16,047 bases of DNA from Krumholzibacterium sp965370495 (GCA_965370495.1 CBDUUV010000056.1:1-16047); one strand, 5' to 3'; positions 6,930 through 14,814 are shown, counted from the stretch's first letter. Notes: generated by a model not told the origin, from the sequence alone. Program-made: numbers and translations.

Positions 6930-7649
6930 TCAGAGGCCCTGATGCATGTCCGGAAGATTCAGCTTTTTACCAGCCAGGAAACTCGTTATTATCTCCAGGT
7001 CTTCTTTCACGGTGACCTTGATGTTCCAGCGTTCACCCTCGACCACCTTGACCGGCATATCAGCGGCAAGTACAAGTGAACTCTCATCGGTCGCTATCCT
7101 TACCGCATCACTCTCTCTTTCATACGCTTTTTTCAGCACTTCGGCCCTGAACGCCTGAGGGGTCTGAATCCCTACTACCTTCTCCCTCGGAACAATGCTC
7201 TCCAGTTCCTCGCCCCGAAGGCGGCCAAGCGTATCCGTCATCTGTAGTACGGGTACGGCCGCGCCGGATCTTCGCGCTTCAGAGATCACCCTGTCGATCA
7301 GTGAAGGTGAAACGAAAGGCCTGCAGGCATCATGTATGAGCAGGAGATTCGCGCCAACCGCTTCTTTGAGGCCTATTGCCACCGATTCCTGCCTTGTCTC
7401 CCCACCCGCAACGACATGGATATTGAGTCCGGGCAATTCATCTGCAAGGAGCTCCCGTGCCCTCTCCTCCCATCCGGATGGAACCATCACTACAAACTCC
7501 GATATCCCCTTCCATTTTCCCAGGCTTTGAATCGACCTGACGAGAAGGGCGCTCCCTTCGACAGGATAGAAGCTTTTCGGCAGACCCCTGCCGAATCTAA
7601 GCCCCTTGCCGGCAGCAGCTACAAGACACACTATCTTTTCTTCTTCCAT
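6930..7649 (-). CDS. ispD: 2-C-methyl-D-erythritol 4-phosphate cytidylyltransferase
   Basis: This enzyme activates MEP with CTP to give CDP-methylerythritol in the MEP isoprenoid pathway. The 239-residue product has the nucleotidyltransferase glycine-rich loop AAAGKGLRFG at residues 11-20 with Lys25 after it, GGETRQESV at 82-90, HDACRPF at 106-112, QTPQAF at 162-167, TDES at 187-190 and WNIKVT with Lys211. Together these are diagnostic for IspD rather than a generic sugar nucleotidyltransferase. Length is normal. The ATG at 7649 has a modest GAGA ribosome binding site. The gene lies between the lipid transporter gene mlaD (48 bases upstream) and ispF, so isoprenoid synthesis is transcriptionally tied to envelope genes here. 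The enzymes are separate, not the IspDF fusion found in some lineages. Confidence 0.96.
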   Translation of the reverse strand: MEEEKIVCLVAAAGKGLRFGRGLPKSFYPVEGSALLVRSIQSLGKWKGISEFVVMVPSGWEERARELLADELPGLNIHVVAGGETRQESVAIGLKEAVGANLLLIHDACRPFVSPSLIDRVISEARRSGAAVPVLQMTDTLGRLRGEELESIVPREKVVGIQTPQAFRAEVLKKAYERESDAVRIATDESSLVLAADMPVKVVEGERWNIKVTVKEDLEIITSFLAGKKLNLPDMHQGL

Positions 7650-7697
7650 CTATTTCTCTCTTTCCCTTATTCCCCCACCCGTTTTACGCAGCAGGAG

Positions 7698-8594
7698 TCA
7701 GAATATCTCTACCGTAAGGTATTTTTTCGGATTTTTCTTGATGTCCTCAACAAGATCTCCCAGCCCTGTTACCGCCTTTTCGAGCCTGTCCAGCAATACC
7801 CTGTCGCTGAGGAGAGCTCCCATCGTATTGTCATCTGAGTTCAATCGCTCAGTCACTTCAGACAAAGCAACGGCGACCTCTGTTATCTTTTCAAACAATA
7901 CCGGAAGCCTTCTACTCGCATTTTCGAGACGGGCGAAGAGACTGTCCATCCCCGTAATGTTCCGTGCGAGCATCGAATCAATCCTTGTGGCCGATACGCT
8001 GAAAGAATTGACCCCATCCCGTATCATCCCTGAATTTTGTTCGATCCACGACTTCAGGTCGCCAGTGATAATCGCCATGTTCTCTATCGTTTTCTTGAGA
8101 TTCTCACCTTCGGTCATCATTTCCGCGATCCGGTCGATGTCGGAAGCCAGCTTCGAAAGATCGTTTATCACTGTTCCAATCGACGCGAGAGCTTCAGATA
8201 TCCCCGGATCGTAGACCCCCGTCAGCATTGCCCCGGGGTCGAGAAAAACCTGTGAGCCTCCGAGAATGATCGAAACGACCCTTTCCCCCATGATTCCACG
8301 CGTCTGTAGTACCACGCGGGAATCTTCCGGTATCCTTGTCGACACAGCAATCGCCATCGTGATGATGACATCCCTGTTTCTGAGGCTGACATGTTTGACC
8401 TCGCCCCGTTCGACTCCATTGACATTTACAGCATCTCCGGGGTCTATCCCCCCCACCATTGGAAAGACCGCGTGCAGCTCATACGTCTTTCTTCCAACTT
8501 CAAACCCTTCGAACCACATCAGCCCGATTGTAAAGACCAGGGCCGCTATAAAGATCGTGAATCCTACCCGGATTTCAAGTGTCTTGTTTTCCAT
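7698..8594 (-). CDS. mlaD: MCE-domain lipid-transport substrate-binding protein (MlaD-like)
   Basis: This is the periplasmic, membrane-anchored lipid-binding subunit of an Mla-type ABC system that moves phospholipids between inner and outer membrane. The 298-residue product has one N-terminal transmembrane helix (about residues 9-28) with a short cytoplasmic start. An MCE domain follows at about 36-115 (core GGIDPGDAVNVNGVERGEV), then a long helical tail of about 170 residues rich in heptad-like patterns. That tail makes it longer than E. coli MlaD (about 183 residues) and closer to the longer MCE proteins of non-enterobacterial lineages. ATG at 8594 has AGGGA seven bases upstream; GTG at 8597 also exists. 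It is the third gene of an E-F-D order, next to its ATPase and permease. No MlaC or MlaB gene is present. Confidence 0.9.
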   Translation of the reverse strand: MENKTLEIRVGFTIFIAALVFTIGLMWFEGFEVGRKTYELHAVFPMVGGIDPGDAVNVNGVERGEVKHVSLRNRDVIITMAIAVSTRIPEDSRVVLQTRGIMGERVVSIILGGSQVFLDPGAMLTGVYDPGISEALASIGTVINDLSKLASDIDRIAEMMTEGENLKKTIENMAIITGDLKSWIEQNSGMIRDGVNSFSVSATRIDSMLARNITGMDSLFARLENASRRLPVLFEKITEVAVALSEVTERLNSDDNTMGALLSDRVLLDRLEKAVTGLGDLVEDIKKNPKKYLTVEIF

Positions 8595-8621
8595 CACCGC
8601 TTCCCTGTTGTATTTCCCGTA

Positions 8622-9371
8622 TCAGACCGGTTTGATAGGGCCATCAGCCCTCCCCTCAATAAACTGCCTGACGATATCATTGTCCGTGCCGCGTGTCTCT
8701 TCGGGCGAACCTTCATATATTATTCTTCCCTCGTATAGCATCGCCATATGATCGGCGACCTTGTACGCGCTTCCTATATCATGAGTGACCACAACGGAAG
8801 TAATGTTCAATTCCCGCTGCAGGTCCCTGATCAGTTCATTGATCACATCAGCCATAATCGGATCAAGCCCGGTCGTCGGTTCATCATAAAGGACGACCTG
8901 CGGGTTCATTACAACAGCCCTGGCCAGACCGACTCTCTTTTTCATCCCGCCACTCAACTCGGCCGGCAACTTGTCGTATACCCCCTCGAGGCCTACGAGC
9001 CGGAGTTTCTCCAGAACCATCTCGCGAATCTCGTCATCATCTTTCCCCGAATGTTTTCTCAGGGGTAAAGCAACATTTTCCCCGACCGACATCGAGTCAA
9101 AAAGGGCAGACGCCTGGAAAAGCATACCAAAGTGTATTCGCATTTTATACAGTTTTTTCATGCTAAAGTGCGTAATATCTTCATCTTCGAAAAAGATCCG
9201 CCCCGAATCGGGTTTAAGCAGGCCGGTAAAATGCTTCAGCAGCACACTCTTGCCGCAACCGCTTCTACCTATTACGACAAGGGTCTCACCGCGTTCGATA
9301 TCCAGATCCAGTTCGTCCAGGACAGGCTGGCCCTCGAACCTCTTCGAAACATTTCTCATCCTTATGATCAC
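8622..9371 (-). CDS. mlaF: ABC transporter ATP-binding protein (MlaF-like)
   Basis: This is the cytoplasmic ATPase of the Mla lipid transporter. The 249-residue product has every nucleotide-binding motif: Walker A GRSGCGKS at residues 35-42, Q-loop Gln86 in MLFQASALFDSMSV, ABC signature LSGGM at 139-143 followed by KKRVGLARA, Walker B VVLYDE at 159-164, the PTTGLDP D-loop and H-loop His197. The sequence FQASALFDSMSVGENV and signature LSGGMKKRV are characteristic of the MlaF/Ttg2A group. The start is uncertain. GTG at 9371 gives the length reported here and ATG at 9359 (MRNVSKRF) is nearly as good; neither has an ideal ribosome binding site. It lies 65 bases after mlaE, with a GC-rich hairpin in the gap, and 27 bases before mlaD. 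Confidence 0.93.
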   Translation of the reverse strand: MIIRMRNVSKRFEGQPVLDELDLDIERGETLVVIGRSGCGKSVLLKHFTGLLKPDSGRIFFEDEDITHFSMKKLYKMRIHFGMLFQASALFDSMSVGENVALPLRKHSGKDDDEIREMVLEKLRLVGLEGVYDKLPAELSGGMKKRVGLARAVVMNPQVVLYDEPTTGLDPIMADVINELIRDLQRELNITSVVVTHDIGSAYKVADHMAMLYEGRIIYEGSPEETRGTDNDIVRQFIEGRADGPIKPV

Positions 9372-9403
9372 TCCGTCACTGATGCGTTTCCTCCAGCATT
9401 ATT

Positions 9404-9424
9404 CCGGCACACCGCGCGTGCCGG
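9404..9424 (-). repeat. GC-rich hairpin between mlaE and mlaF
   Basis: A perfect seven-base inverted repeat (CCGGCAC / GTGCCGG) encloses a seven-base loop, and one extra G-T pair is possible. It lies in the 65-base gap after the mlaE stop. No run of T follows, so it is not a classical terminator. An mRNA-stabilising or attenuating stem-loop that adjusts permease to ATPase expression is possible. Confidence 0.5.
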
Positions 9425-9436
9425 GTATCCCCGCCT

Positions 9437-10225
9437 CTACTCCGGTGAAAATATCACACGGAAAAGAAGTGTGGCGAGAAGGTAGTTTGCCACGAGTATC
9501 AGCAGGCATGATGAAACGACTGCTCTCATCGTAGCCATACCGACTCCTTCAGCTCCACCTTTTGTCGAAAATCCGTTGTAACACCCCATGAAGGCTATGA
9601 TAAACCCGAAGAAAAATGTCTTGATCAGCCCTCCGACCAGATCCTGACTCTCAAAAAGAAGTTTCAGTCCATTCTGAAAGACATTGAAACTCACACCCAG
9701 TGATATCCTGGAAACAACCATGCCCCCGAGTATAGCAAGCAGGTCAGAAAAAACGGTAAGGACTGGAAGCATCAGTGTCGCGGCTATGATCCTCGGTAGA
9801 ACCAGGTATTCCACAGGGTCGATCGCGATCATCTCCATCGCATCTATCTGCTCCGTGACTTTCATAGTCCCGAGCTCCGCCGCGATCGCGGCGCTTACCC
9901 TTCCCCCCACAACCAGGGCTGTCAATACCGGACCAAGTTCCAGTGTTACCGATTTTCCCACAACGGCACCGATATATCTCATCGGCACAAAACCCTGGAA
10001 CTGGTATGCCGCCTGGACAGCTGTCACCGCGCCTACGAACAGGGACGTTACAAGCACGAGGGGAATCGACCCGATCCCGATCCGTTCCATCTGTACCAGT
10101 ATGTTCCTGAAATTGCGAAAAACGCGGGGGGAAAGCCTGACGATTCTGCACAGCAGGATAAAGATCCCGCCGATCTCTTCCATGATAGCCAGAAAGGACC
10201 TGCCAAGCAGGGTAAAGAATCCCAA
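9437..10225 (-). CDS. mlaE: MlaE-type ABC transporter permease
   Basis: This is the inner-membrane permease of the Mla phospholipid transporter. The 262-residue product has the family layout. An amphipathic N-terminal helix (IGGIFILLCRIVRL) comes first, then several membrane spans, with conserved stretches VTSLFVGAVTAVQAAYQF, ELGPVLTALVVGGRVSAAIAAELGTM, EQIDAME and a C-terminal FIIAFMGCYNGFSTKGGAEGVG. The EQIDA(M/L)E motif marks this permease family. The start is read as TTG at 10225 because GGAGG lies five bases upstream (10231-10235). TTG at 10249 is also open but has no ribosome binding site, and the first ATG (10183) would remove the amphipathic helix. Here the permease comes first (E-F-D), unlike the F-E-D-C-B order in E. 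coli. Confidence 0.93.
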   Translation of the reverse strand: MGFFTLLGRSFLAIMEEIGGIFILLCRIVRLSPRVFRNFRNILVQMERIGIGSIPLVLVTSLFVGAVTAVQAAYQFQGFVPMRYIGAVVGKSVTLELGPVLTALVVGGRVSAAIAAELGTMKVTEQIDAMEMIAIDPVEYLVLPRIIAATLMLPVLTVFSDLLAILGGMVVSRISLGVSFNVFQNGLKLLFESQDLVGGLIKTFFFGFIIAFMGCYNGFSTKGGAEGVGMATMRAVVSSCLLILVANYLLATLLFRVIFSPE

Positions 10226-10230
10226 TTCTA

Positions 10231-10235
10231 CCTCC
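10231..10235 (-). promoter_or_regulatory. Ribosome binding site deciding the mlaE TTG start
   Basis: On the minus strand GGAGG is followed by a five-base spacer and TTG at 10225. The alternative in-frame TTG at 10249 lies upstream of this motif and lacks a comparable site, so the motif selects 10225. Confidence 0.55.
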
Positions 10236-10283
10236 GGCGTTACCGGCAATTCGCGCGGGTACCTGTATGATCACCGCTGCCGG

Positions 10284-11678
10284 TCACGGTCTGAACACTT
10301 CTCCCGGCTCTTCCATGTCAACATTCGCCATCGAACGGAACCTGGTAAACTGCTTCTCGAAGTACAGATGCACCGTGCCGGTCGGGCCGTTTCGCTGTTT
10401 CCCTATGATGAGTTCCGCTTTCCCTTCTTTTTCCAGATCGCCGGGATCATAGAATTCCTGCCTGAACAGAAACAGCACAAGATCAGCATCCTGCTCGATA
10501 GCACCCGATTCTCTCAGATCCGAAAGCATGGGGCGTTTGTCTCCCCCCCTCGACTCCACTGCCCTGGACAACTGGGAAAGCGCGACGACCGGAATGGATA
10601 ATTCCTTCGCAAGCGCCTTCATCGACCGCGAGATCGCCGAGATCTCCTGCTGCCTGTTATCGGATTTTTCACTCGATCGCGCCAGCTGAAGATAATCTAT
10701 GATAATCATTGAAAGATTATATTCAGCTTTGAGCCTTCTGGCCCTTGCCCTGATATCGAGAGTTGTGATCGCGGGGGTGTCATCTATGAATATCTGGGCC
10801 TCTGACAGAAGCCCTGCCGCATTAGTAAGTCTCTCTATATCCTTTGCCGAAGTGAAGCCGCGGCGGACCTTCTGCGCGTCGACCTGGGCTTCCGCACAGA
10901 GTATTCTCTGAACAAGTAGTTCCTTTGACATTTCCAGACTGAATATCGCGACCGGCTTCTTTTCCTCCAGCCCCACATGCTGCGCGATGTTCAGCGCAAA
11001 ACTCGTTTTTCCCATGGACGGCCTGCCTGCCACGATAACCAGATCACTCGGGTGAAATCCGGCTGTATACTTGTCCAGATCTATAAACCCGGTCGAAAGC
11101 CCCGTGATTGATTCCCGGGATTCATGTACTCTCTGTATCTCTTCGAACCTGTCCTTCAGTATCTCCTTGATATGGAGAAACCCCTGGCTTATGCGTGACT
11201 CGGATACCCTGAAGATTTTCTGTTCGGCCTCATCCAGGATCAACCCGGCAGCGGTCTCGGCACGGTAACACTCCCCTGATATCTCTGAAGAAGCATGTAT
11301 CAGCTGCCTGAGAATATGTTTCTCGAGCACTATCTTTGCGTAGTGTACTATATTTGCCGCTGTCGGAACCGAGTCGACCAGGTCGGTCAACGCAGCAATT
11401 CCGCCTGTCGCTTCGAGGTCGCCGGCCTTTCTCAATTCCTCCGAAAGGGTCATGATGTCGATCGGTTCGTGCTTTGTGAACAGCGAGATCATCGCCTTGA
11501 ATATCCTGCCATGGATCGGCCGGTAAAAGGCTTCGGGCAGGATTATCTCCACAGCCTTTGTAGCTGCCTCCGGTTCGAGGAGGATTCCCCCGAGTATTGC
11601 GCGCTCCGCTTCAATGGCCTGCGGAGGCACTCTTTCAACCAACCCGTCCATCCTGACCTTTTTCAGATCATCGACCAT
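10284..11678 (-). CDS. dnaB: Replicative DNA helicase DnaB
   Basis: This hexameric 5'-3' helicase unwinds DNA ahead of the replisome and recruits primase. The 464-residue product has the DnaB N-terminal helical domain (about residues 18-120, starting PPQAIEAERAILGGILL), a linker helix, and the RecA-like motor domain from about 190. The Walker A GRPSMGKTS is at 218-226, FSLEMS at 246-251, Walker B IIIDYLQL at 325-332, SQLSR at 368-372 and DLRESGAIEQDAD at 387-399. Length is typical and there is no intein. The ATG at 11678 has GGAAAG close upstream. The gene follows the uracil-DNA glycosylase by 80 bases and precedes the Mla genes. Its placement beside a lipid transporter probably reflects shared transcription rather than shared function. 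Confidence 0.96.
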   Translation of the reverse strand: MVDDLKKVRMDGLVERVPPQAIEAERAILGGILLEPEAATKAVEIILPEAFYRPIHGRIFKAMISLFTKHEPIDIMTLSEELRKAGDLEATGGIAALTDLVDSVPTAANIVHYAKIVLEKHILRQLIHASSEISGECYRAETAAGLILDEAEQKIFRVSESRISQGFLHIKEILKDRFEEIQRVHESRESITGLSTGFIDLDKYTAGFHPSDLVIVAGRPSMGKTSFALNIAQHVGLEEKKPVAIFSLEMSKELLVQRILCAEAQVDAQKVRRGFTSAKDIERLTNAAGLLSEAQIFIDDTPAITTLDIRARARRLKAEYNLSMIIIDYLQLARSSEKSDNRQQEISAISRSMKALAKELSIPVVALSQLSRAVESRGGDKRPMLSDLRESGAIEQDADLVLFLFRQEFYDPGDLEKEGKAELIIGKQRNGPTGTVHLYFEKQFTRFRSMANVDMEEPGEVFRP

Positions 11679-11758
11679 GCGATCTTTCCATCCTCACAGT
11701 AAAAGTACCAGGCATCGCGGCCGTCCCGCCTCTCGAGACACACGATGCAACAGACAAC

Positions 11759-12610
11759 CTATATCCCATTGACCGCTTCATCATGCAGACGCCGAAGCAG
11801 CTTCATATCTTCCCACGTGGGTCGCTTGAAGTGCGGGTTCCTCAGAAGCGCGGCAGGGTGATAAGTCACAACAACCTTGATACCGTTATAGTTGTGAACC
11901 CCTTCCCTGAGAGTTTTCAGCGAAGACTTCGTCTTCAACAGGTTCTGTGCCGCAACCCGTCCAAGCGTGCATATGAGAACAGGGTCGATCAATTGAAGCT
12001 GCCTTGCAAGATATCTTTCACAAACCTCGACTTCGTCTTCCCTGGGATCCCGGTTCTCTGGTGGGCGACACTTCAGGATATTGGCAATATAGATATCATC
12101 CCTTGTGAACCCTATAGCCCCCAGAATCTTGTCCAGAAGTTTTCCTGACCGTCCCACAAATGGAATCCCCTGAAGATCTTCGTCCCTTCCCGGCGCTTCT
12201 CCGATAAAGACGACCCTTGCGGAAGGGTTCCCATAACCAAAGACTGTTTTGTTCCTCGTCTTGTACAGGCTGCATTCCTGGCACCCGGCCACCTTCTTTT
12301 CAAGTGATTCCAGGTCAAAATCTTTCAGTTCATCCTTTAAACTGCCATTACCAGCGGGAAAAAGGGTCTCATTCCCGTCACCATACTTGACGTGCCTTGT
12401 CACTTCGATGTATTCCGTTTCTTTTTCTCTTTTTTCAACATTTTTCGCCGCTGGTGGCTCTACCCGGTACGGCGACGTTTTGATCGCTGTCTTTTCTCCC
12501 GCACCGCCGGGACATCCTTCCAGTCTGTAAAGGATGCCGGCGCCGGACCACGACAATCTCTTCAGATATCCCTTCAGGCAACCGCCATTATCATATACCG
12601 GATCTCTCAT
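11759..12610 (-). CDS. Uracil-DNA glycosylase, family 4 (4Fe-4S type)
   Basis: This enzyme excises uracil from DNA at the start of base-excision repair. The 283-residue product has a C-terminal catalytic domain of about 180 residues. The four cluster cysteines are present: Cys110 and Cys113 (CQEC), Cys181 in LKCRPPENRDP and Cys197 in VCERYL. Motif A is GEAPGRDEDLQG (137-148) and motif B is HPAALLRNP starting at His251, both family-4 hallmarks. The first 100 or so residues are a charged, low-conservation extension with two extra cysteines (11 and 33). Relatives are often annotated as phage SPO1-type DNA polymerase-related proteins. The ATG overlaps the coaBC stop (ATGA, 12607-12610), indicating translational coupling. 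No internal ATG lies near the catalytic domain, so the extension seems to be translated. Confidence 0.93.
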   Translation of the reverse strand: MRDPVYDNGGCLKGYLKRLSWSGAGILYRLEGCPGGAGEKTAIKTSPYRVEPPAAKNVEKREKETEYIEVTRHVKYGDGNETLFPAGNGSLKDELKDFDLESLEKKVAGCQECSLYKTRNKTVFGYGNPSARVVFIGEAPGRDEDLQGIPFVGRSGKLLDKILGAIGFTRDDIYIANILKCRPPENRDPREDEVEVCERYLARQLQLIDPVLICTLGRVAAQNLLKTKSSLKTLREGVHNYNGIKVVVTYHPAALLRNPHFKRPTWEDMKLLRRLHDEAVNGI

Positions 12611-13851
12611 CCCTGGGTTTTCCTTACTCTGCTATCCAACAGTAACCTGTCGATGATAAACGCGGCGGCCTCTTTCTTGGATATAACGGAAGTGGCGGCC
12701 AGTTTTTCTTTCCTTTTATAAAGGGTTACCTGGTTTGTCTCCGCGCCAAAACCGGTGTCTTTCCCTATCATATTGAGCACGAGGTAATCACACCCTTTGC
12801 TCGAAATCTTCTTTAGAGCATTCTCTTCGCCATCAGTACTTTCAAGGGCGAATCCGACAACGACTTGTCTTTTTGTTTTCTTTTTTCTTACGGCTTCAAG
12901 AATGTCAGGGGTCTTGCGCAATTTTATCACAAGATCTTCATTGCTCTTTTTAATTTTCTGCGAAGCTTTGCGTACAGGACTGTAATCCGCTACCGCGGCG
13001 GCCATCACGAGTACGTCACACCCGGGAAAAGAACGCATCACGGCGCTCTTCATCCGGGAAGCTGTCGTGACCTTCTTCACCGAATCCACATTAGGGCCAG
13101 GCACATCAACAGAGCCATGAATAACGGTAACATGCGCCCCCAGCTCCTTTGCCCTTTCAGCGATCGCAAAACCCATGCGCCCGCTTGACCGGTTCGATAT
13201 ATACCTGACAGGGTCTATATCCTCTTCCGTTCTCCCTGCCGTCACGAGAAACCTGACTCCATCCAGTACGCCCGGATTGAAAGACGCTCCCAGGACCATC
13301 GCTATCTCGTCCGGCTCTGCCATTCTGCCACTTCCGGAAGTCCCACACGCCAGTTCACCGGTTCCCGGTTCGATAAAGAACTTTCCATCCTTTTTCAACT
13401 CTTCGATATTCCGCTGAACCGCTGGATTATTCCACATCCCATCATTCATCGCCGGTGCAAGATACACCTCGCCTTTCGCGGCGCATAACACCGCGCTTGG
13501 AAGATCATCAGCCAGTCCATGAGAGAGTTTCCCGATGAAATCGGCAGTCGCCGGCGCAACAATCGTCCTGTCAGGCCAGGCAGCCAGCTCTACATGTTCG
13601 ACCAGCGGCTTGTCCCTTCGCGCAAACAGGTCGTCGGGAACAGGATTTTCTGAAAGGATCTCGAATGTCAGTGGTGTTATGAACTTTGCTGCAGCTTCGC
13701 TGAGAACAACCCGCACATCGGCCCCGGCCCGTTTGAGAATACGGACAAGGAACACGGATTTGTAGGCGGAAATCCCTCCCGTTACAACGAGAAGGATCTT
13801 CTTGCCCTTGAGGCCATCTTCCCGACTATTTGTCCTCCTCCGGCTCCTCAT
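12607..13851 (-). CDS. coaBC: Bifunctional phosphopantothenoylcysteine decarboxylase / phosphopantothenate--cysteine ligase
   Basis: This protein performs two consecutive steps of coenzyme A synthesis: CTP-dependent coupling of cysteine to 4'-phosphopantothenate (CoaB) and FMN-dependent decarboxylation to 4'-phosphopantetheine (CoaC). In the 414-residue product, CoaC occupies about residues 17-190. It has TGGISAYKS, the catalytic His86 in VEHVELA, the PAMNDGMW motif at 133-140 and Cys169 in the substrate clamp ELACGTSGSGRM. CoaB follows from about 197, with VTAGRTEEDIDPVRYISNRSSGRMG (Asn220) and AAAVADYSP. The frame starts at ATG 13851, inside the last 26 bases of rpoZ. The first 16 residues are basic and not conserved, but no other start codon exists before the FMN domain. 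Upstream it is coupled to rpoZ and downstream to the uracil-DNA glycosylase. Confidence 0.95.
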   Translation of the reverse strand: MRSRRRTNSREDGLKGKKILLVVTGGISAYKSVFLVRILKRAGADVRVVLSEAAAKFITPLTFEILSENPVPDDLFARRDKPLVEHVELAAWPDRTIVAPATADFIGKLSHGLADDLPSAVLCAAKGEVYLAPAMNDGMWNNPAVQRNIEELKKDGKFFIEPGTGELACGTSGSGRMAEPDEIAMVLGASFNPGVLDGVRFLVTAGRTEEDIDPVRYISNRSSGRMGFAIAERAKELGAHVTVIHGSVDVPGPNVDSVKKVTTASRMKSAVMRSFPGCDVLVMAAAVADYSPVRKASQKIKKSNEDLVIKLRKTPDILEAVRKKKTKRQVVVGFALESTDGEENALKKISSKGCDYLVLNMIGKDTGFGAETNQVTLYKRKEKLAATSVISKKEAAAFIIDRLLLDSRVRKTQG

Positions 13852-14035
13852 ATCTGAACTTCACTTTCCCTTCGACAAGACGATTCATGGCGATCGACGT
13901 GGGTTTTTCACTAATCTCTTCTTCGGACCCCCTGAGAACCCTGTTTATCCTTCTGGCCTCTACGGCGAGAACACGAACAGCCTCATACCTGTTATCGATT
14001 ATACCGGTTATTCTCTCCATCTCAACTATTTTCAT
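13826..14035 (-). CDS. rpoZ: DNA-directed RNA polymerase subunit omega
   Basis: The omega subunit assists folding and assembly of the beta' subunit into RNA polymerase and contributes to ppGpp binding in proteobacteria. The 69-residue product matches the family in size and in order of features: NRYEAVRVLAVEARRIN in the first half, the KPTSIAMNRLVEGKV stretch in the second and an acidic tail. ATG at 14035 is chosen because AAGGGG lies five bases upstream; the GTG at 14041 falls inside that site. It lies in the widely conserved gmk-rpoZ-coaBC order. A promoter-like sequence about 145 bases upstream suggests that it can be transcribed independently of gmk. Its 3' end overlaps coaBC by 26 bases. 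Confidence 0.9.
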   Translation of the reverse strand: MKIVEMERITGIIDNRYEAVRVLAVEARRINRVLRGSEEEISEKPTSIAMNRLVEGKVKFRYEEPEEDK

Positions 14036-14178
14036 AATCACCCCTTGATAGAAATGTCGACGAACCCCGCGCCGATGGCCGAACTGTCTGTGCCTGATAA
14101 GGCATTCACGATTGATACTGTTTCCGGGCTGTTATCAACCCACAACCGCAACCAGATCCCATCCAGACTCGGACTAGT

Positions 14179-14208
14179 ATTATTAATACAATCTGGCTGG
14201 ATTTTCAA
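14179..14208 (-). promoter_or_regulatory. Candidate sigma70-type promoter upstream of rpoZ-coaBC
   Basis: In the 219-base gap after gmk, the minus strand carries TTGAAA (14203-14208) and AATAAT (14179-14184), separated by 18 bases. Each matches the -35 and -10 consensus at five of six positions. The local sequence is AT-rich in an otherwise balanced region. Transcription would begin near 14172 and give rpoZ a leader of about 137 bases. That leader contains a weak hairpin (TGCC-TTATCA-GGCA) but no known riboswitch that I recognise. I see nothing else in this gap. Confidence 0.5.
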
Positions 14209-14254
14209 CAAATAAAACAAGGGTCGTGATACTGATCTGTCATTTTTACGGATC

Positions 14255-14794
14255 TTATTCCCGGCCCCCTATTATATCGATAACTTCAGCCATACATCTG
14301 TCCACAGAATCGTTCACTACCTGGTACTCATACTTTTCAGAGTATTCCAGTTCCCTGCCTGCATTTGCAAGCCGCCTGACTATCACGTCCTCGTTGTCCG
14401 TTCTCCGTTCCCTGAGCCTCTTTTCCAGTTCGCTCCTCGAAGGAGGCATCAGGAATATCATAAGTGTTTCAGGCCTTTTTTCCTTTACCGTCAAACCACC
14501 CTGAACATCGATCTCCAGAAGAACATCATACCCGCCAACCAGCTGTTTATTCACGAATTCATCGAGTGTTCCATAGAGATTGCCATGCACCTCGGCCCAC
14601 TCGAGAAGTTCCCCATTGTCACGCCTCACTATGAATTCGTCTCTCGAGACGAAAAAATAGTCCTTTCCGTTCTTCTCCGCCTCACGTGGGGAACGTGTGG
14701 TAAGGGAAGTTGAGCTGACCATGTTCCGTGACGCCTCGAGTACGCGTTTTACGACAGTCGATTTACCTACTCCCGAAGGGCCGGAGATAACCAC
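14255..14794 (-). CDS. gmk: Guanylate kinase
   Basis: This enzyme phosphorylates GMP to GDP with ATP, feeding GTP and dGTP pools. The product has the P-loop GPSGVGKST, the GMP-binding segment TTRSPREAEKNGKDYFFVS, EWAEVHGNLYGT, the EIDVQGGL segment and the lid-region PPSRSELEKRLRERRTDNED. The coordinates use GTG at 14794, the only standard start (179 residues). That start would leave just MVIS before the P-loop and has no ribosome binding site. The frame continues upstream for eight more codons (IAARKPII) to an AUA at 14818, preceded by a near-perfect Shine-Dalgarno sequence and overlapping the remA stop. A protein beginning there would have 187 residues and a complete first strand, so AUA may be the true start. 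It follows remA directly and precedes rpoZ. Confidence 0.93.
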   Translation of the reverse strand: MVISGPSGVGKSTVVKRVLEASRNMVSSTSLTTRSPREAEKNGKDYFFVSRDEFIVRRDNGELLEWAEVHGNLYGTLDEFVNKQLVGGYDVLLEIDVQGGLTVKEKRPETLMIFLMPPSRSELEKRLRERRTDNEDVIVRRLANAGRELEYSEKYEYQVVNDSVDRCMAEVIDIIGGRE

Positions 14795-14814
14795 TATGAT
14801 CGGTTTTCTTGCTG

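Noticed and set aside
11668..11715. 15-codon open frame (ATG at 11715) overlapping the start of dnaB, a possible leader peptide
   Set aside because: No Shine-Dalgarno precedes its ATG and nothing suggests attenuation (no codon runs, no terminator hairpin). Short frames like this are expected by chance.
14038..14220. 60-codon minus-strand frame between gmk and rpoZ starting at TTG
   Set aside because: There is no ribosome binding site, it would start within the candidate promoter and no motif is recognisable. The interval is better read as a regulatory leader.
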